A stretch of 54,048 bases of DNA from Cellulophaga sp. (GCA_030731855.1 JANQTG010000173.1:1859-55906), one strand, 5' to 3'. Counted from the stretch's first letter, positions 18,891 to 29,126 are shown. Notes: generated by a model from the sequence alone, not told the origin. Made by a program: numbers and translations.

Positions 18891-21800
18891 ATGAAAATTT
18901 TAAAAATCACCCTACAGAATATAAACTCCTTAAAATCAAATGTTCCAATTGTCATCGATTTTGAAAGTAATCAATTTAAAGACGTTGGTTTATTTGCTAT
19001 TACAGGATCAACTGGTGCTGGTAAAACTACTATTTTAGATGCCATCACTATTGCTTTGTATCATAGTGTACCACGTTTTAGTGGGGCAAAAGGTACTTTG
19101 TTAGATGTAGTAAGTTATGGCGCTACAGAAGCCTTTAGTTGTGTAACTTTTACCAATGAAAATATAGTCTATGAAGCCTATTGGGGCATTCGGTTAGCAT
19201 CCAATACAGGAAAAAGTTTGCAGAATCCGCAAGAAGAAGTAAGTTTAAAAAACCTGACTGCGAATACTATTTTAGCCTCTCAGAAAAGAGCTTTAATTAC
19301 TGAGGTTATAAGAGTTACTCAATTAGATTATGATCAGTTTTTGAGATCTGTATTATTGGCGCAAGGCGAATTTGCTTCTTTTTTAACAGCCAAAGGACCC
19401 GATAAGGGTCGTTTATTAGAACAAATAACGGGCGAGGCTATTTATAAGAAAATAGGGCAGGGTATTTTAGATAGAAAAGCTTTAGAGGAAGCTAAGCTAA
19501 AAGAAATACAAGCTAAAATTAACGATGATGATGTGCTATCCGAAGAAAAAAAGATAGCGTTAACGCAAAAAAGCAAAGAACTTGAGGTGGAATTGGCGGC
19601 ATCGGATAAACAAATAGCAGCGCTACATACCATCCTTAATTGGTATGTTAAATCAAAAGAGGTCTCGAACGAATCGCAACAATTACAAAAAGATTTCAAA
19701 ATATTAGAAGAAGTCGTTGCAAAACATACCTATCAATTTCAATTATTGGCGCTAGATGAAAAAGCATCACCCTTTAAAGAAGGTATTCAGAATTTTAATA
19801 GAAACGAACTACATACTAAAGAAAAATCGAATCAGTTAAAACGTTTAGAAGCTGAATTGGCCGCTTTAAAGCCTGAAATTGAACGTATTACTTTGCTTTT
19901 TGAAAAGCAACATACCGAATTAGACCTTGCCGATAAAGAATTTAATGTCTGGTTGCCAAAATTTGAACGTATTACCAAACTCGACGGACAACTAGAGAGT
20001 GAAACCAATACCCAACAAAAAGCAACAGAAAAACTAAGGGAGTTAAAAGCACAAGTCTTTTCATCCGAAGAAGAGAAGCATGCTTTGATTAAAAGCGTGT
20101 TAGATACAGATGCAGAGATTAAAATTCAAGAAGAATTTGTACATCAACATAAATTTTTAATCGAAGTTGCCTCAGAAATATCAAATTGGACCACAGGTTT
20201 AATAAGCCTAAAAAATAATAGAGAATCTTTTAACGAAAATGCTTTAATTATAGCTCAAAAACAGAAGGACTTAGATATTGCACTAGCAGATTTAGCTGCG
20301 AATAAACTACTGTTGAGTAAAAATTCAGCGACTATAGAAGCTGTTGAATCTGAAATAAAAGCTATTGATGTAGAATTGGTGCAAAACGATTTATCGGCTT
20401 TGCTAGCCGAAGCAAAAAAACAAGGTTTAGTTGATGCTCATTTGAAAAAACTAAAAGAATTTTCAGAAGATATCGCCAAAGAAGAGAAAGAAGTAACACT
20501 TATAATAGAGAAGAAAAAAGCCGCTTTAGCCGACTTAGCTGTGGTACAGAAACAGCTTGTCTCAATTAAAAACGATATTGAAAATCAAGAAAAATCGGTT
20601 GAAGATGCTGAAAAGATTCTAAATCTAGAAAAGAGTATTTTAAAATATGAAGCTGATCGTAAAAACTTAGTAGACGGGCAAGCTTGTGGTTTGTGTGGGG
20701 CTCTAGAACATCCGTTTGCAGAAAAATTGGTATATAACGGGGTTTCGGCATCTGAAGTAGAAGTAACGAAAAGAAAAAATGCTTTAAAAACATTGCTTTC
20801 AGCCAAATCAGAGTTAGATAAAAGTGAAGTCAGACTCAGCACGTCTCTTGATAATTTTACGCTTCAAACAAGCTCAAAAAAGGAAACAATACAAGCTATT
20901 TATGCAAATGCAAAGCCATTAGAAATGGATGTTGATCTCACTGATATGGAGAGTATACACAAAGAAATACAACTTTCTGCCGCGCTTTTAAAAGAATATG
21001 ATATTAAAATAGTGGCGGTTCAAAAACTGCAAGCTAAAAAAGATGACTTGTCTAAATCTTATAAAGAACATTATGCAACTATTGAGGTGTTAAAAAATAA
21101 AGACGCCACAGGTAAAGAAAAAATAAAAAATACCAAAGTGGAGATTGCAACAACACTAAGGACAATAGAAACTTTAAAAAATATAGGGCTTAGCTTAGAA
21201 AACAACTTAAAAATAGCCTTGGCTAAATTTAAGTACGAACTGCCCTCAGTAGATAATACCAATAAATTTATTAAAACACTAGAGGCTGATATCGCTAAAC
21301 ATACAAAAACTCAGCAGTATTTAGAAGCTTTGAAAGCCGATAATAAGGTATTTAACGCAAAATTAAATGCTGTGGAAAAGCAATTAGCAGCGTATCAAAC
21401 AACTCAAAAAGAAATTGATAAAACCATAGGAGATTGCGAAAGTAATTCAACCACGCTAAAAAGCGAACGTATGGCGCTATTACCATTTTCGTTTACCGTA
21501 GAAAGCAAGCGCGAAAGTTTAACAAAGTTGAAAGAACAACTTTTAGAAAAATCAGAAGCTACTAAAACGGAGTTACAGAAATTATTAGACAGCAAAACAG
21601 AAAAAGAAGCTTTAAAAGTAGAGAATATCAAAGAGCAAAATAAATTAAGTACTGAGTTAGCCACGATCACTTCATCATTTAAGCTGCTTTTGAATGAAAG
21701 CAATTTTACAAGCAAACAAGAAGTGGAAGAGGCTTTATTGTCTGATGAAAATAAACAGAAGTACCTAAATACTAAACTTAGAATAGAAGCGCAACAGCTA

Positions 21801-22544
21801 AAATTATTAACCTTAAAAGAGGTAAATGAAAAAAGGCAAGAAGCCATCTTAAAAGATAAAGATTTTGAAACTTCCGAAGCGGAGAGCATAGCGGCGCTAG
21901 AAGCTTTAAAAGGTAAAAAAGAAAGTTTATCTAATAGAAAAGGCGAAATAAAAGAAGCCTTTAGAAAAGATCAAGAAATAAAGGACAGAAACCAAGAAAT
22001 CTATAAACAGATTGAAACTCAAAACGATATTTGTGGGGTTTGGAAAACGCTTTTTAAAATCATAGGAAATTCTAAAGATGCCTTTAATGTATATGTGCAA
22101 CGCCTAACTTTAAAACATTTGTTAGACTTAGCTAATGTGCATTTATACGATTTAAACAAGCGTTATTCCTTAAAAATGGAAGAAGATTATAAGCCAAAAG
22201 AAGAGCTTAATTTTAATTTAATAGATCATTACCAAACCGACCAGGCTAGATTGGTAGATACCTCTAGTGGTGGGGAAAAATTTATTATTAGTCTGGCTTT
22301 AGCACTTGGATTGTCTGATCTTGCTAGTAAAAATGTAAAAATAGACTCCCTATTTATCGATGAAGGATTCGGCACTCTCGATAAAAATTCGCTAGAAACT
22401 GTAATTTCGACTTTAGAAACTTTGCAATCAAAAGGAAAAATGATTGGTATTATTTCTCACGTTGAAAACTTAAAAGAGCGCATTCCGACACAAATAAAAA
22501 TTATTAAAAAGAGTGATGGCGTTAGTGTGGTTGAAATAGTATAA
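18891..22544 (+). CDS. sbcC: exonuclease SbcCD subunit C (SMC-like ATPase)
   Basis: FAITGSTGAGKTTILDAITIALYH Walker A; CGLCGALEHP zinc hook; DTSSGGEKFIISLALALGLSDLAS signature; IDSLFIDEGFGTLD Walker B. Confidence 0.97.
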   Translation: MKILKITLQNINSLKSNVPIVIDFESNQFKDVGLFAITGSTGAGKTTILDAITIALYHSVPRFSGAKGTLLDVVSYGATEAFSCVTFTNENIVYEAYWGIRLASNTGKSLQNPQEEVSLKNLTANTILASQKRALITEVIRVTQLDYDQFLRSVLLAQGEFASFLTAKGPDKGRLLEQITGEAIYKKIGQGILDRKALEEAKLKEIQAKINDDDVLSEEKKIALTQKSKELEVELAASDKQIAALHTILNWYVKSKEVSNESQQLQKDFKILEEVVAKHTYQFQLLALDEKASPFKEGIQNFNRNELHTKEKSNQLKRLEAELAALKPEIERITLLFEKQHTELDLADKEFNVWLPKFERITKLDGQLESETNTQQKATEKLRELKAQVFSSEEEKHALIKSVLDTDAEIKIQEEFVHQHKFLIEVASEISNWTTGLISLKNNRESFNENALIIAQKQKDLDIALADLAANKLLLSKNSATIEAVESEIKAIDVELVQNDLSALLAEAKKQGLVDAHLKKLKEFSEDIAKEEKEVTLIIEKKKAALADLAVVQKQLVSIKNDIENQEKSVEDAEKILNLEKSILKYEADRKNLVDGQACGLCGALEHPFAEKLVYNGVSASEVEVTKRKNALKTLLSAKSELDKSEVRLSTSLDNFTLQTSSKKETIQAIYANAKPLEMDVDLTDMESIHKEIQLSAALLKEYDIKIVAVQKLQAKKDDLSKSYKEHYATIEVLKNKDATGKEKIKNTKVEIATTLRTIETLKNIGLSLENNLKIALAKFKYELPSVDNTNKFIKTLEADIAKHTKTQQYLEALKADNKVFNAKLNAVEKQLAAYQTTQKEIDKTIGDCESNSTTLKSERMALLPFSFTVESKRESLTKLKEQLLEKSEATKTELQKLLDSKTEKEALKVENIKEQNKLSTELATITSSFKLLLNESNFTSKQEVEEALLSDENKQKYLNTKLRIEAQQLKLLTLKEVNEKRQEAILKDKDFETSEAESIAALEALKGKKESLSNRKGEIKEAFRKDQEIKDRNQEIYKQIETQNDICGVWKTLFKIIGNSKDAFNVYVQRLTLKHLLDLANVHLYDLNKRYSLKMEEDYKPKEELNFNLIDHYQTDQARLVDTSSGGEKFIISLALALGLSDLASKNVKIDSLFIDEGFGTLDKNSLETVISTLETLQSKGKMIGIISHVENLKERIPTQIKIIKKSDGVSVVEIV

Positions 22545-22577
22545 AATTAATAGGTAACTAAAATAAAAGAGCAGTAT

Positions 22578-22955
22578 ATGGGATTGTTAAATAAATTATT
22601 AGGAAACGCGAGCGAGGTTTCTACCGAGAAATTAAGTGAAAAATACGGACGCTTATTAATCGATACGGAGCAGATTGAACTCGGTTTTACCTTGTTTAGA
22701 GATGTGTTTATGTTTACCAACAAGCGCTTAATCTTAGTAGATATTCAGGGCATAACGGGCAGTAAAATTGAATATAAATCGATGCCTTATAAAAGTATTT
22801 CTAGATTTTCGTTAGAAACTTCTGGAACTTTTGACTTAGATGCAGAACTTAAAATCTGGATTTCAAGCGAAGATTTACCTTCGGTAAGTAAAAAATTTAA
22901 TAAAAGTATTAATGTGTACGAAGTGCAAAAATATTTAGCGTCTAAGGTGATGTAA
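22578..22955 (+). CDS. bacterial PH domain-containing protein
   Basis: FTNKRLILVDIQGITGSKIEYKSMPYKSISRFSLETSGTFDLDAELKIW. Confidence 0.85.
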   Translation: MGLLNKLLGNASEVSTEKLSEKYGRLLIDTEQIELGFTLFRDVFMFTNKRLILVDIQGITGSKIEYKSMPYKSISRFSLETSGTFDLDAELKIWISSEDLPSVSKKFNKSINVYEVQKYLASKVM

Positions 22956-23002
22956 TGGTATTAGAGAAAATATAAAAGGGTATTTATGTTGTGCATGAAT
23001 AT

Positions 23003-23038
23003 AAAAAAAAGGCTTTAGAGAAATCGAAAGCCTTTTTT
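23003..23038. terminator. bidirectional terminator between the PH-domain gene and tRNA-Met
   Basis: AAAAAAGGCTTT-AGAGAAATCG-AAAGCCTTTTTT; U/A tracts on both sides. Confidence 0.8.
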
Positions 23039-23040
23039 AC

Positions 23041-23117
23041 TGGTAGCGAGAACGAGAGTTGAACTCGTGACCTCCGGGTTATGAATCCGACGCTCTAACC
23101 AACTGAGCTACCTCGCC
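23041..23117 (-). tRNA. tRNA-Met (CAU), CCA encoded
   Basis: Reverse complement GGCGAGGTAGCTCAGTTGGTTAGAGCGTCGGATTCATAACCCGGAGGTCACGAGTTCAACTCTCGTTCTCGCTACCA; anticodon loop contains CAT. Confidence 0.95.
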
Positions 23118-23130
23118 TTTTTAACGGGTG

Positions 23131-23138
23131 CAAATATA
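23131..23138 (-). promoter_or_regulatory. -7 element TATATTTG upstream of tRNA-Met
   Basis: Plus-strand CAAATATA, 13 nt upstream of the tRNA 5' end. Confidence 0.5.
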
Positions 23139-23249
23139 TAGTTATTTATCTTATCTATCAAAATATGAACCATAAAAATATTATATCAATTTTAATTTTT
23201 TAATCCTTTATAAATATATATATTGCCCACTGAAAAAGTATACGTAATG

Positions 23250-23630
23250 AGCGATAAAGTAAAATTCGAAATTGAGTTTGTGATACAGTCATCACCTCAG
23301 TTGTTATATAACTATTTATCAACACCTTCAGGATTATCAGAGTGGTTTGCAGACAATGTAAACTCTCGTGGTGAGAAGTTTTATTTTATATGGGACGAGT
23401 CTGAGGAAGAAGCAAAATTATTAAAACGCAAGAGTGAAGAGTTTGTGAAATTTAGATGGGCAGAGCAAGACGATGATGCTTATTTTGAAATGCGTATTAT
23501 TGTTGACGAAATTACGTCTGATGTTTCGCTATTTATTACCGATTTTGCAGAAGAAGACGAAGTAGAAGAATCAAAAATGCTTTGGGCCAATCAAGTAGGT
23601 ACTTTAAAACAAGTTTTAGGTTCTTCTTAA
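23250..23630 (+). CDS. START-like domain protein
   Basis: MSDKVKFEIEFVIQSSPQLLYNYLSTPSGLSEWFADNVNSRGEKFYFIWDESEEEAKLL; ATG 23250 preferred over TTG 23223. Confidence 0.85.
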   Translation, partial: SDKVKFEIEFVIQSSPQLLYNYLSTPSGLSEWFADNVNSRGEKFYFIWDESEEEAKLLKRKSEEFVKFRWAEQDDDAYFEMRIIVDEITSDVSLFITDFAEEDEVEESKMLWANQVGTLKQVLGSS

Positions 23631-23651
23631 GGCTATTTTAGTATAAAACAA

Positions 23652-23659
23652 TATCTTTG
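23652..23659 (+). promoter_or_regulatory. -7 element TATCTTTG overlapping the terminator region
   Basis: TATCTTTG, followed directly by the hairpin at 23661-23678. Confidence 0.5.
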
Positions 23660-23660
23660 A

Positions 23661-23685
23661 CCTTGAATTTATTCAAGGTTTTTTT
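23661..23685 (+). terminator. Rho-independent terminator ending directly at the next start codon
   Basis: CCTTGAAT-TT-ATTCAAGG-TTTTTTT, ATG at 23686. Confidence 0.75.
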
Positions 23686-24531
23686 ATGCTTAATTTTAAC
23701 GGTACATTAGTATCAAAAGATACTAATTTTTTACTTTCTGAAAATAGAGGTTTTAAATATGGCGATGCGCTATTCGAAACTATCAGAGTCGTAAATAATA
23801 AAATATATTTTTGGGAAGATCATTATTTACGCTTAATGGCATCGATGCGTATTTTAAGAATGCAGATACCGATGAGCTTTACTATGGAGTATTTAGAAGA
23901 ACAACTTTTAGATACCATTGCTGTGAACTCCTTGCAAAATAATGCTGTTAGAGTAAGACTTACCGTTTACAGAAATGAAGGCGGACTTTATTGTCCTGAA
24001 ACAAATGAAGTTTCTTTTGTCATTGAAGTGAAGCCTTTAGACGTGAACTTTTTTACTTTAAATAATGACGAATATGAAGTAGAACTTTTTAAAGATTTTT
24101 ATGTGAATGCTGATATGCTCTCTACGCTAAAAACCAACAACAAAATTATTAACGTGGTTGGGAGTATTTTTGCTAAGGAAAATAAGTATGCGAATTGCCT
24201 TTTATTAAATCAGCAAAAAATGGTAGTTGAAGCCTTAAACGGTAATCTATTTTTAGTTGTTGGTAAAACTATTAAAACGCCACCAAAAAGCGACGGTTGT
24301 TTAAACGGCATTTTACGAAAAAAATTAATTGAAATTATTTCAAAATTAGAAGAGTATACACTAGAAGAAACTTCTATTTCGCCCTTTGAACTTCAAAAAG
24401 CAGATGAACTTTTTATAACGAATGCTATTGTTGGGATTCAACCGATAACTAAATATAGAAAAAAGGAATACACATCAGTAGTAGCAAGTGATTTAATTGG
24501 AAAACTAAATGCGGCGGCAAGATTAGGATAA
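23686..24531 (+). CDS. aminotransferase class IV (aminodeoxychorismate lyase / BCAT-like)
   Basis: NRGFKYGDALFETIRVVNNKIYFWEDHYLRL; LKTNNKIINVVGSIFAKENKYANCLLLNQQKMVVEALNGNLF. Confidence 0.88.
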   Translation: MLNFNGTLVSKDTNFLLSENRGFKYGDALFETIRVVNNKIYFWEDHYLRLMASMRILRMQIPMSFTMEYLEEQLLDTIAVNSLQNNAVRVRLTVYRNEGGLYCPETNEVSFVIEVKPLDVNFFTLNNDEYEVELFKDFYVNADMLSTLKTNNKIINVVGSIFAKENKYANCLLLNQQKMVVEALNGNLFLVVGKTIKTPPKSDGCLNGILRKKLIEIISKLEEYTLEETSISPFELQKADELFITNAIVGIQPITKYRKKEYTSVVASDLIGKLNAAARLG

Positions 24532-24624
24532 GTTTATAAAAGAATATTACGGCGTTTGCGAAACCATTCAGTAATTACACTTAAAACTTTTTATTTTTTT
24601 TATTGAGTCTTTACTACTAATACA

Positions 24625-25185
24625 TTAATTTAAACTAGGATTTTCTGGAGTATTAGACCACAGGAGATAATCGCCACCAAGTTCCATCATTTTTTCTTTC
24701 CAAAAAGCATCTGGCGCTTTTTGAATAATATCACTTTCGTATTTATTTGGTACAATTACCCACGATTTTGATAACACTTCTTTGTCTAGTTGTAAGGTAT
24801 CCCAACCCGTATATCCTAAAAAAAAGCGAATATCATCTTGTGAAATAATATTAGTGTTGATAAGCGAAACAATTTTATCAAAATCTCCACCCCAATAAAT
24901 TCCGTTTGATATTTCAATACTATTATCTATTAACTCTGGCACTTTGTGAATAAAATATAAGTTGTCTTGTTCTACAGGTCCGCCGTTAAAGACTTCAAAA
25001 GGCACTTTTATTTCTTTTACCAAATCGCTTATAGTATAGGCTAATGGTTTATTCAAAATAAAGCCTACGGAGCCATTTTGGTTATGTTCTGCCAACAATA
25101 CCACTGAGCGGCTAAATGATGTATCGCCTGCAAGTGATGGTTCTGCAATTAGAAGCTTTCCTTTTTTTGGTTTAATTGTAGTCAT
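24625..25185 (-). CDS. YqgE/AlgH family protein
   Basis: KGKLLIAEPSLAGDTSFSRSVVLLAEHNQNGSVGFILNKPL; FNGGPVEQDNLYFIH; FLGYTGWDTLQLDKEV. Confidence 0.93.
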   Translation of the reverse strand: MTTIKPKKGKLLIAEPSLAGDTSFSRSVVLLAEHNQNGSVGFILNKPLAYTISDLVKEIKVPFEVFNGGPVEQDNLYFIHKVPELIDNSIEISNGIYWGGDFDKIVSLINTNIISQDDIRFFLGYTGWDTLQLDKEVLSKSWVIVPNKYESDIIQKAPDAFWKEKMMELGGDYLLWSNTPENPSLN

Positions 25186-25241
25186 AATTCAGGGTTATTG
25201 CTTCTAATGTACTATTTTTTTTTATACTTTGAGACTTGTAG

Positions 25242-25271
25242 AAAAAAAAAGCACCTCGATGGAGGTGCTTT
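25242..25271 (-). terminator. terminator of the HU gene
   Basis: On minus: AAAGCACCTCCATCGAGGTGCTTTTTTTTT. Confidence 0.88.
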
Positions 25272-25293
25272 CATAATAATACTAAGGTATTTT

Positions 25294-25566
25294 TTAGTTT
25301 ACTGCTTTTGCTAATTCAGCACCAGCTTTAAACTTAACAACGTTTTTAGCAGCAATTTGGATAGTTTTTCCTGTTTGTGGATTTCTACCATCTCTCGCTT
25401 CTCTTCTAGATACAGACCAAGATCCGAAACCTACTAAAGAAATTCTATCTCCTTTTTTAAGAGAACCTTCTACATTTCCTAAAAAAGACTCTAAAGCTTT
25501 CTTTGCAGCTGCTTTTGTGATACCAGCATCTGCTGCCATTGCATCGATTAATTCTGTTTTGTTCAT
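25294..25566 (-). CDS. hup: HU family DNA-binding protein
   Basis: MNKTELIDAMAADAGITKAAAKKALESFLGNVEGSLKKGDRISLVGFGSWSVSRREARDGRNPQTGKTI. Confidence 0.97.
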   Translation of the reverse strand: MNKTELIDAMAADAGITKAAAKKALESFLGNVEGSLKKGDRISLVGFGSWSVSRREARDGRNPQTGKTIQIAAKNVVKFKAGAELAKAVN

Positions 25567-25607
25567 AATTTGTAAAATTAATTATTGTTAAAATTTCTAT
25601 ACTTCAA

Positions 25608-25615
25608 CAAAATTA
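25608..25615 (-). promoter_or_regulatory. -7 element TAATTTTG upstream of HU
   Basis: Plus-strand CAAAATTA, about 42 nt upstream of the HU ATG. Confidence 0.45.
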
Positions 25616-25738
25616 TAAGGATTTGTCATTAACGCAAGTAAAACATAGGGAAATCACTGTTTTTGTTGATAACTCAAAGCGTTTGTTGATAAAGTAGGGC
25701 TTTTTTTACATTCTCGAGAGGTCAAGCGTAGCAAGGGA

Positions 25739-26686
25739 TTAGCCAACTTTTGTATTTATTTCTAATGTGATCCCATTTAACACATCTTGTGTTTTCATTT
25801 TTCGTTTACCCGGTAACTGAATTTCTAAAAGTTCTATGTAACCACCTTCAACGGCTATTTTCATAGTTTTTTTATCAAATAAAACTGTTTTTAAGCTATG
25901 TTCGTGTTTTTCTTTATGAATGGCAACATTGTATATTTTTAAAAACAAACTTTCGTGGTTGTTATATAAGGTAGTCCACGATGCTGGGTACGGACTCAAT
26001 CCTCGGATATGATTATAAATCTCCTCAATAGGTTTATCCCAATTAATTTCACAAGTTTCTTTATGAATTTTGTAAGCTACTTTTTCTATAGGTGTTTTCG
26101 GTTGTTTTTTAGTGCTTACTTTATTTTCTTCTATTTGTTTTACAGTTTCTAATACTAAATCGGCACCTAAGTGCATTAATTTATCGTGCAGGGTTCCGGC
26201 GGTATCGTCTTCTGTGATTGGTATTGTGCTTTGGGCTATGATTTCTCCGGTATCAATTTTATCATCAATAAAAAAAGTAGTCGCCCCAGTAACTTTCTCA
26301 CCGTTCATAATCGCCCAATTTATAGGAGCCGCTCCTCGATAATCTGGTAATAAAGAGGCATGTAAATTAAAGGTTCCGTACGCGGGAATTTCCCAGACTA
26401 CCTTGGGTAACATTCTAAAAGCAACAATGATTTGTAAATTGGCTTTTAAATTTTTTAATTCTTCTATAAATGATTCACTTTTTAAATTAGTAGGCTGTAA
26501 TACATTTAAATTATTGGCGACAGCATATTTTTTCACGGCTGATTCTTGCAATTTTTGTCCGCGACCTGCTGGCCTATCTGGTGCAGTAATGACACCAGCA
26601 ATGTGATAAGAGTTTTTTACCAGATGCTCTAAAATGCCCACAGCAAAATCTGGTGTTCCCATAAATACGATACTTAAATTATTCAT
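25739..26686 (-). CDS. fmt: methionyl-tRNA formyltransferase
   Basis: IVFMGTPDFAVGILEHLV; NLHASLLPDYRGAAPINWAIMNGEKVTGATTFFID; GLSPYPASWT. Confidence 0.96.
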   Translation of the reverse strand: MNNLSIVFMGTPDFAVGILEHLVKNSYHIAGVITAPDRPAGRGQKLQESAVKKYAVANNLNVLQPTNLKSESFIEELKNLKANLQIIVAFRMLPKVVWEIPAYGTFNLHASLLPDYRGAAPINWAIMNGEKVTGATTFFIDDKIDTGEIIAQSTIPITEDDTAGTLHDKLMHLGADLVLETVKQIEENKVSTKKQPKTPIEKVAYKIHKETCEINWDKPIEEIYNHIRGLSPYPASWTTLYNNHESLFLKIYNVAIHKEKHEHSLKTVLFDKKTMKIAVEGGYIELLEIQLPGKRKMKTQDVLNGITLEINTKVG

Positions 26687-28584
26687 TGTACTGGTATTTT
26701 ATATTCGTTGGTTTCATTCATTACAATAATTTCATCCTCGAGCAATTCTTGTAATGCTTTTAAAATAATTTCTTCTTTATAAAGTATATTTTTTATCAAT
26801 ATTCTCGAAGTCATGGCACTAGTTTTAAGTTGTGCTAAAATGGCCTCCTTGGCTAATTCAATTATAGTACCATCAATGGGTGCTTTTTTTAGGCAAATAT
26901 CGCAGGTACCACATGGTTTTTTTTCTTCTCCAAAATAACGTAACAAATAAGTACTTCTACAAATACTATCATTTTTTACATAGGCTAACATAGCCTCAAT
27001 ATTTCTTGTTTTTTGTTCTGTGAGTAAGTGCACTTTTTTAGCAAATAAATGAATAGTACTATCATCTTCTCTTGGTACTAAAAAAACAATTTCTATATCG
27101 CTATTTTGGGCTTTGTAGGTAATTATTTTGTCTTTTTCTAGTTGCAATAATGTTCTTGTAATTGTGCTCTCTGGTACATTTACTTTTTTAGCAATAGACC
27201 AAGTATTTATTTTTGTATCGTATTCAAAAATACCGCCATAGGTTCTTAAAATTGTCTGTATAATTTCGGCACTTTTGCTATAAGTTTCTATATAATCGAA
27301 AACTTGATTTTTAGAAGCGATGAACTGTATGCTTGTTTTTTTTGAAAATGATTCTGATAAGGCTAAAACCGAATTCTGATCTAACATCCTAAGTCCGTTA
27401 TAGGTCAAAAACGGATTTAATTTATATGTATCGCAAAACGAGTTAAAATTTAGCGCATAAGTATCTAGCCTAATTTCTCCAAAAGAGATTTGAAAATAAT
27501 TGTTTAGTTTTTTATAGAGTTGTTTTAAAAAATCAATCGTTGGTAATCCGCCTAAAAATTGACTTTTTACATGATTTTCGTCTGCTTTATTAGTAAGTAA
27601 GATAGCATTTGCAGGGGCACCATTTCTACCAGCTCGCCCAGCTTCTTGAAAATAATTTTCGATGCTATCGGGTATCTGAAAATGCACTACGGTACCAACA
27701 TCGGGTTTATCAATACCCATTCCGAAAGCATTGGTCGCCACCATTACTTGCATTGTATCGCTTAACCAATTATCTAAACGACTGTCTTTTTCCTTTTTTG
27801 TTAATCCGCCGTGATAAAAAGTGGCTCTTATATTTTGTTGATCTAAAAATTTTGCAAGTTCAATGGTGCTTTTGCGGGTTCTTACATACACGATACTGCT
27901 TTGTGACGTCGCAGAAAGAATTTCTTTTAATTGATAATTTTTATCTTCATAAAATTTCACTAAAAAAGTAATATTATCACGCGCAAAAGATGTTTTTTCG
28001 GTGTGATAATTCTTAAAGTTTAAATTTTCTATAATATCATCGGCAACTTGTGGTGTGGCAGTTGCAGTGAGCGCTATAATTGGTGTATTAGGTGCTAAAT
28101 CTTTTAGAATGGCACAATTTAAATAGGCGGGTCTAAAATCATTTCCCCATTGCGAAATACAATGCGCTTCATCTATAGCAATTAAATTTACATTCATTTG
28201 CTGAATGCGGTCTTTTATAATATCTTGTTGTAAGCGCTCAGGTGAGAGATATAAAAATTTGTAATTTCCGTAAAGGCAATTATCTAATAGATCTACTAAA
28301 TCGTCTTGCGAAATGCCACCAGTTAATGCAATTGCTTTTATGCCTTTTGCTTTTAAGGTATCTACCTGATTTTTTATAAGTGCAATTAAAGGCGATACTA
28401 CAATACAAATACCTTCTTGTGCCAAGGCCGGAATTTGAAAGCAAAGCGATTTTCCACCTCCTGTAGGTAACAAAGCAAGTACATCTTTTTGTGCTAAAAC
28501 GGCACTGATAATTTTCTCTTGTGAAGGTTTAAAATTATCAAATCCCCAATATTTTTTTAAGATTGTTTTTGGGTCTTTTTGCAC
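26683..28584 (-). CDS. recQ: ATP-dependent DNA helicase RecQ
   Basis: LLPTGGGKSLCFQIPAL; IDEAHCISQWGNDFRPAY; ATNAFGMGIDKPDV; QEAGRAGRNG; zinc motif CRSTYLLRYFGEEKKPCGTCDIC. Confidence 0.96.
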   Translation of the reverse strand: MQKDPKTILKKYWGFDNFKPSQEKIISAVLAQKDVLALLPTGGGKSLCFQIPALAQEGICIVVSPLIALIKNQVDTLKAKGIKAIALTGGISQDDLVDLLDNCLYGNYKFLYLSPERLQQDIIKDRIQQMNVNLIAIDEAHCISQWGNDFRPAYLNCAILKDLAPNTPIIALTATATPQVADDIIENLNFKNYHTEKTSFARDNITFLVKFYEDKNYQLKEILSATSQSSIVYVRTRKSTIELAKFLDQQNIRATFYHGGLTKKEKDSRLDNWLSDTMQVMVATNAFGMGIDKPDVGTVVHFQIPDSIENYFQEAGRAGRNGAPANAILLTNKADENHVKSQFLGGLPTIDFLKQLYKKLNNYFQISFGEIRLDTYALNFNSFCDTYKLNPFLTYNGLRMLDQNSVLALSESFSKKTSIQFIASKNQVFDYIETYSKSAEIIQTILRTYGGIFEYDTKINTWSIAKKVNVPESTITRTLLQLEKDKIITYKAQNSDIEIVFLVPREDDSTIHLFAKKVHLLTEQKTRNIEAMLAYVKNDSICRSTYLLRYFGEEKKPCGTCDICLKKAPIDGTIIELAKEAILAQLKTSAMTSRILIKNILYKEEIILKALQELLEDEIIVMNETNEYKIPVQ

Positions 28585-29126
28585 TAGATGGTATTTAAAG
28601 AATTTAAAATAAACTCGACTCTTTGCGCTATCGATACTTTTGGAACCTCAATTACCTCGTACCCAAAATCAGTATAAGTTTTTTCTAAACAATCATGAAT
28701 TTTTAGGGCCTCTTCAAAATTCTCGTAACGTTCACTATCAGAAGTATGTATTTCTTTCCAAGGCGGTAGTAAAAATATTTTATCATAAGTATATTGTTTA
28801 CAAACCTTTGTAAATTCGCTTGGATATGTTGTATTAAAACATTCTAAATACGCCAAAACATCGTGCAAGCCACGATCTAAAAATACAATGGCATCAGCAT
28901 GTTTTGTGGCTGCTTTAAATTGATGCACACGACCTTCTAAAATACGTTCACTAAACAGTAGGGGATCAGTTAAAAAAAGTTGTTCAATCCCTTCTTTTCT
29001 GGCCTGTAAGGTTATTTCTCTTGATATTTCATGAAAACAAGTAAATCCCTTTCCTTCAATCGCTTTGATTACGGAGGTTTTACCCGTGCTTGGACCACCT
29101 GCAATAACTATTTTTTTAGAACTCAA
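28584..29126 (-). CDS. AAA/NadR-like P-loop ATPase
   Basis: KIVIAGGPSTGKTSVIKAI Walker A; FLDRGLHDVLAYLE. Confidence 0.85.
   Translation of the reverse strand: MSSKKIVIAGGPSTGKTSVIKAIEGKGFTCFHEISREITLQARKEGIEQLFLTDPLLFSERILEGRVHQFKAATKHADAIVFLDRGLHDVLAYLECFNTTYPSEFTKVCKQYTYDKIFLLPPWKEIHTSDSERYENFEEALKIHDCLEKTYTDFGYEVIEVPKVSIAQRVEFILNSLNTI

Noticed and set aside
18521-21889. Several minus-strand ORFs over sbcD/sbcC, including one of 161 aa
   Set aside because: Antisense to strongly supported coding sequence with Walker and zinc-hook motifs.
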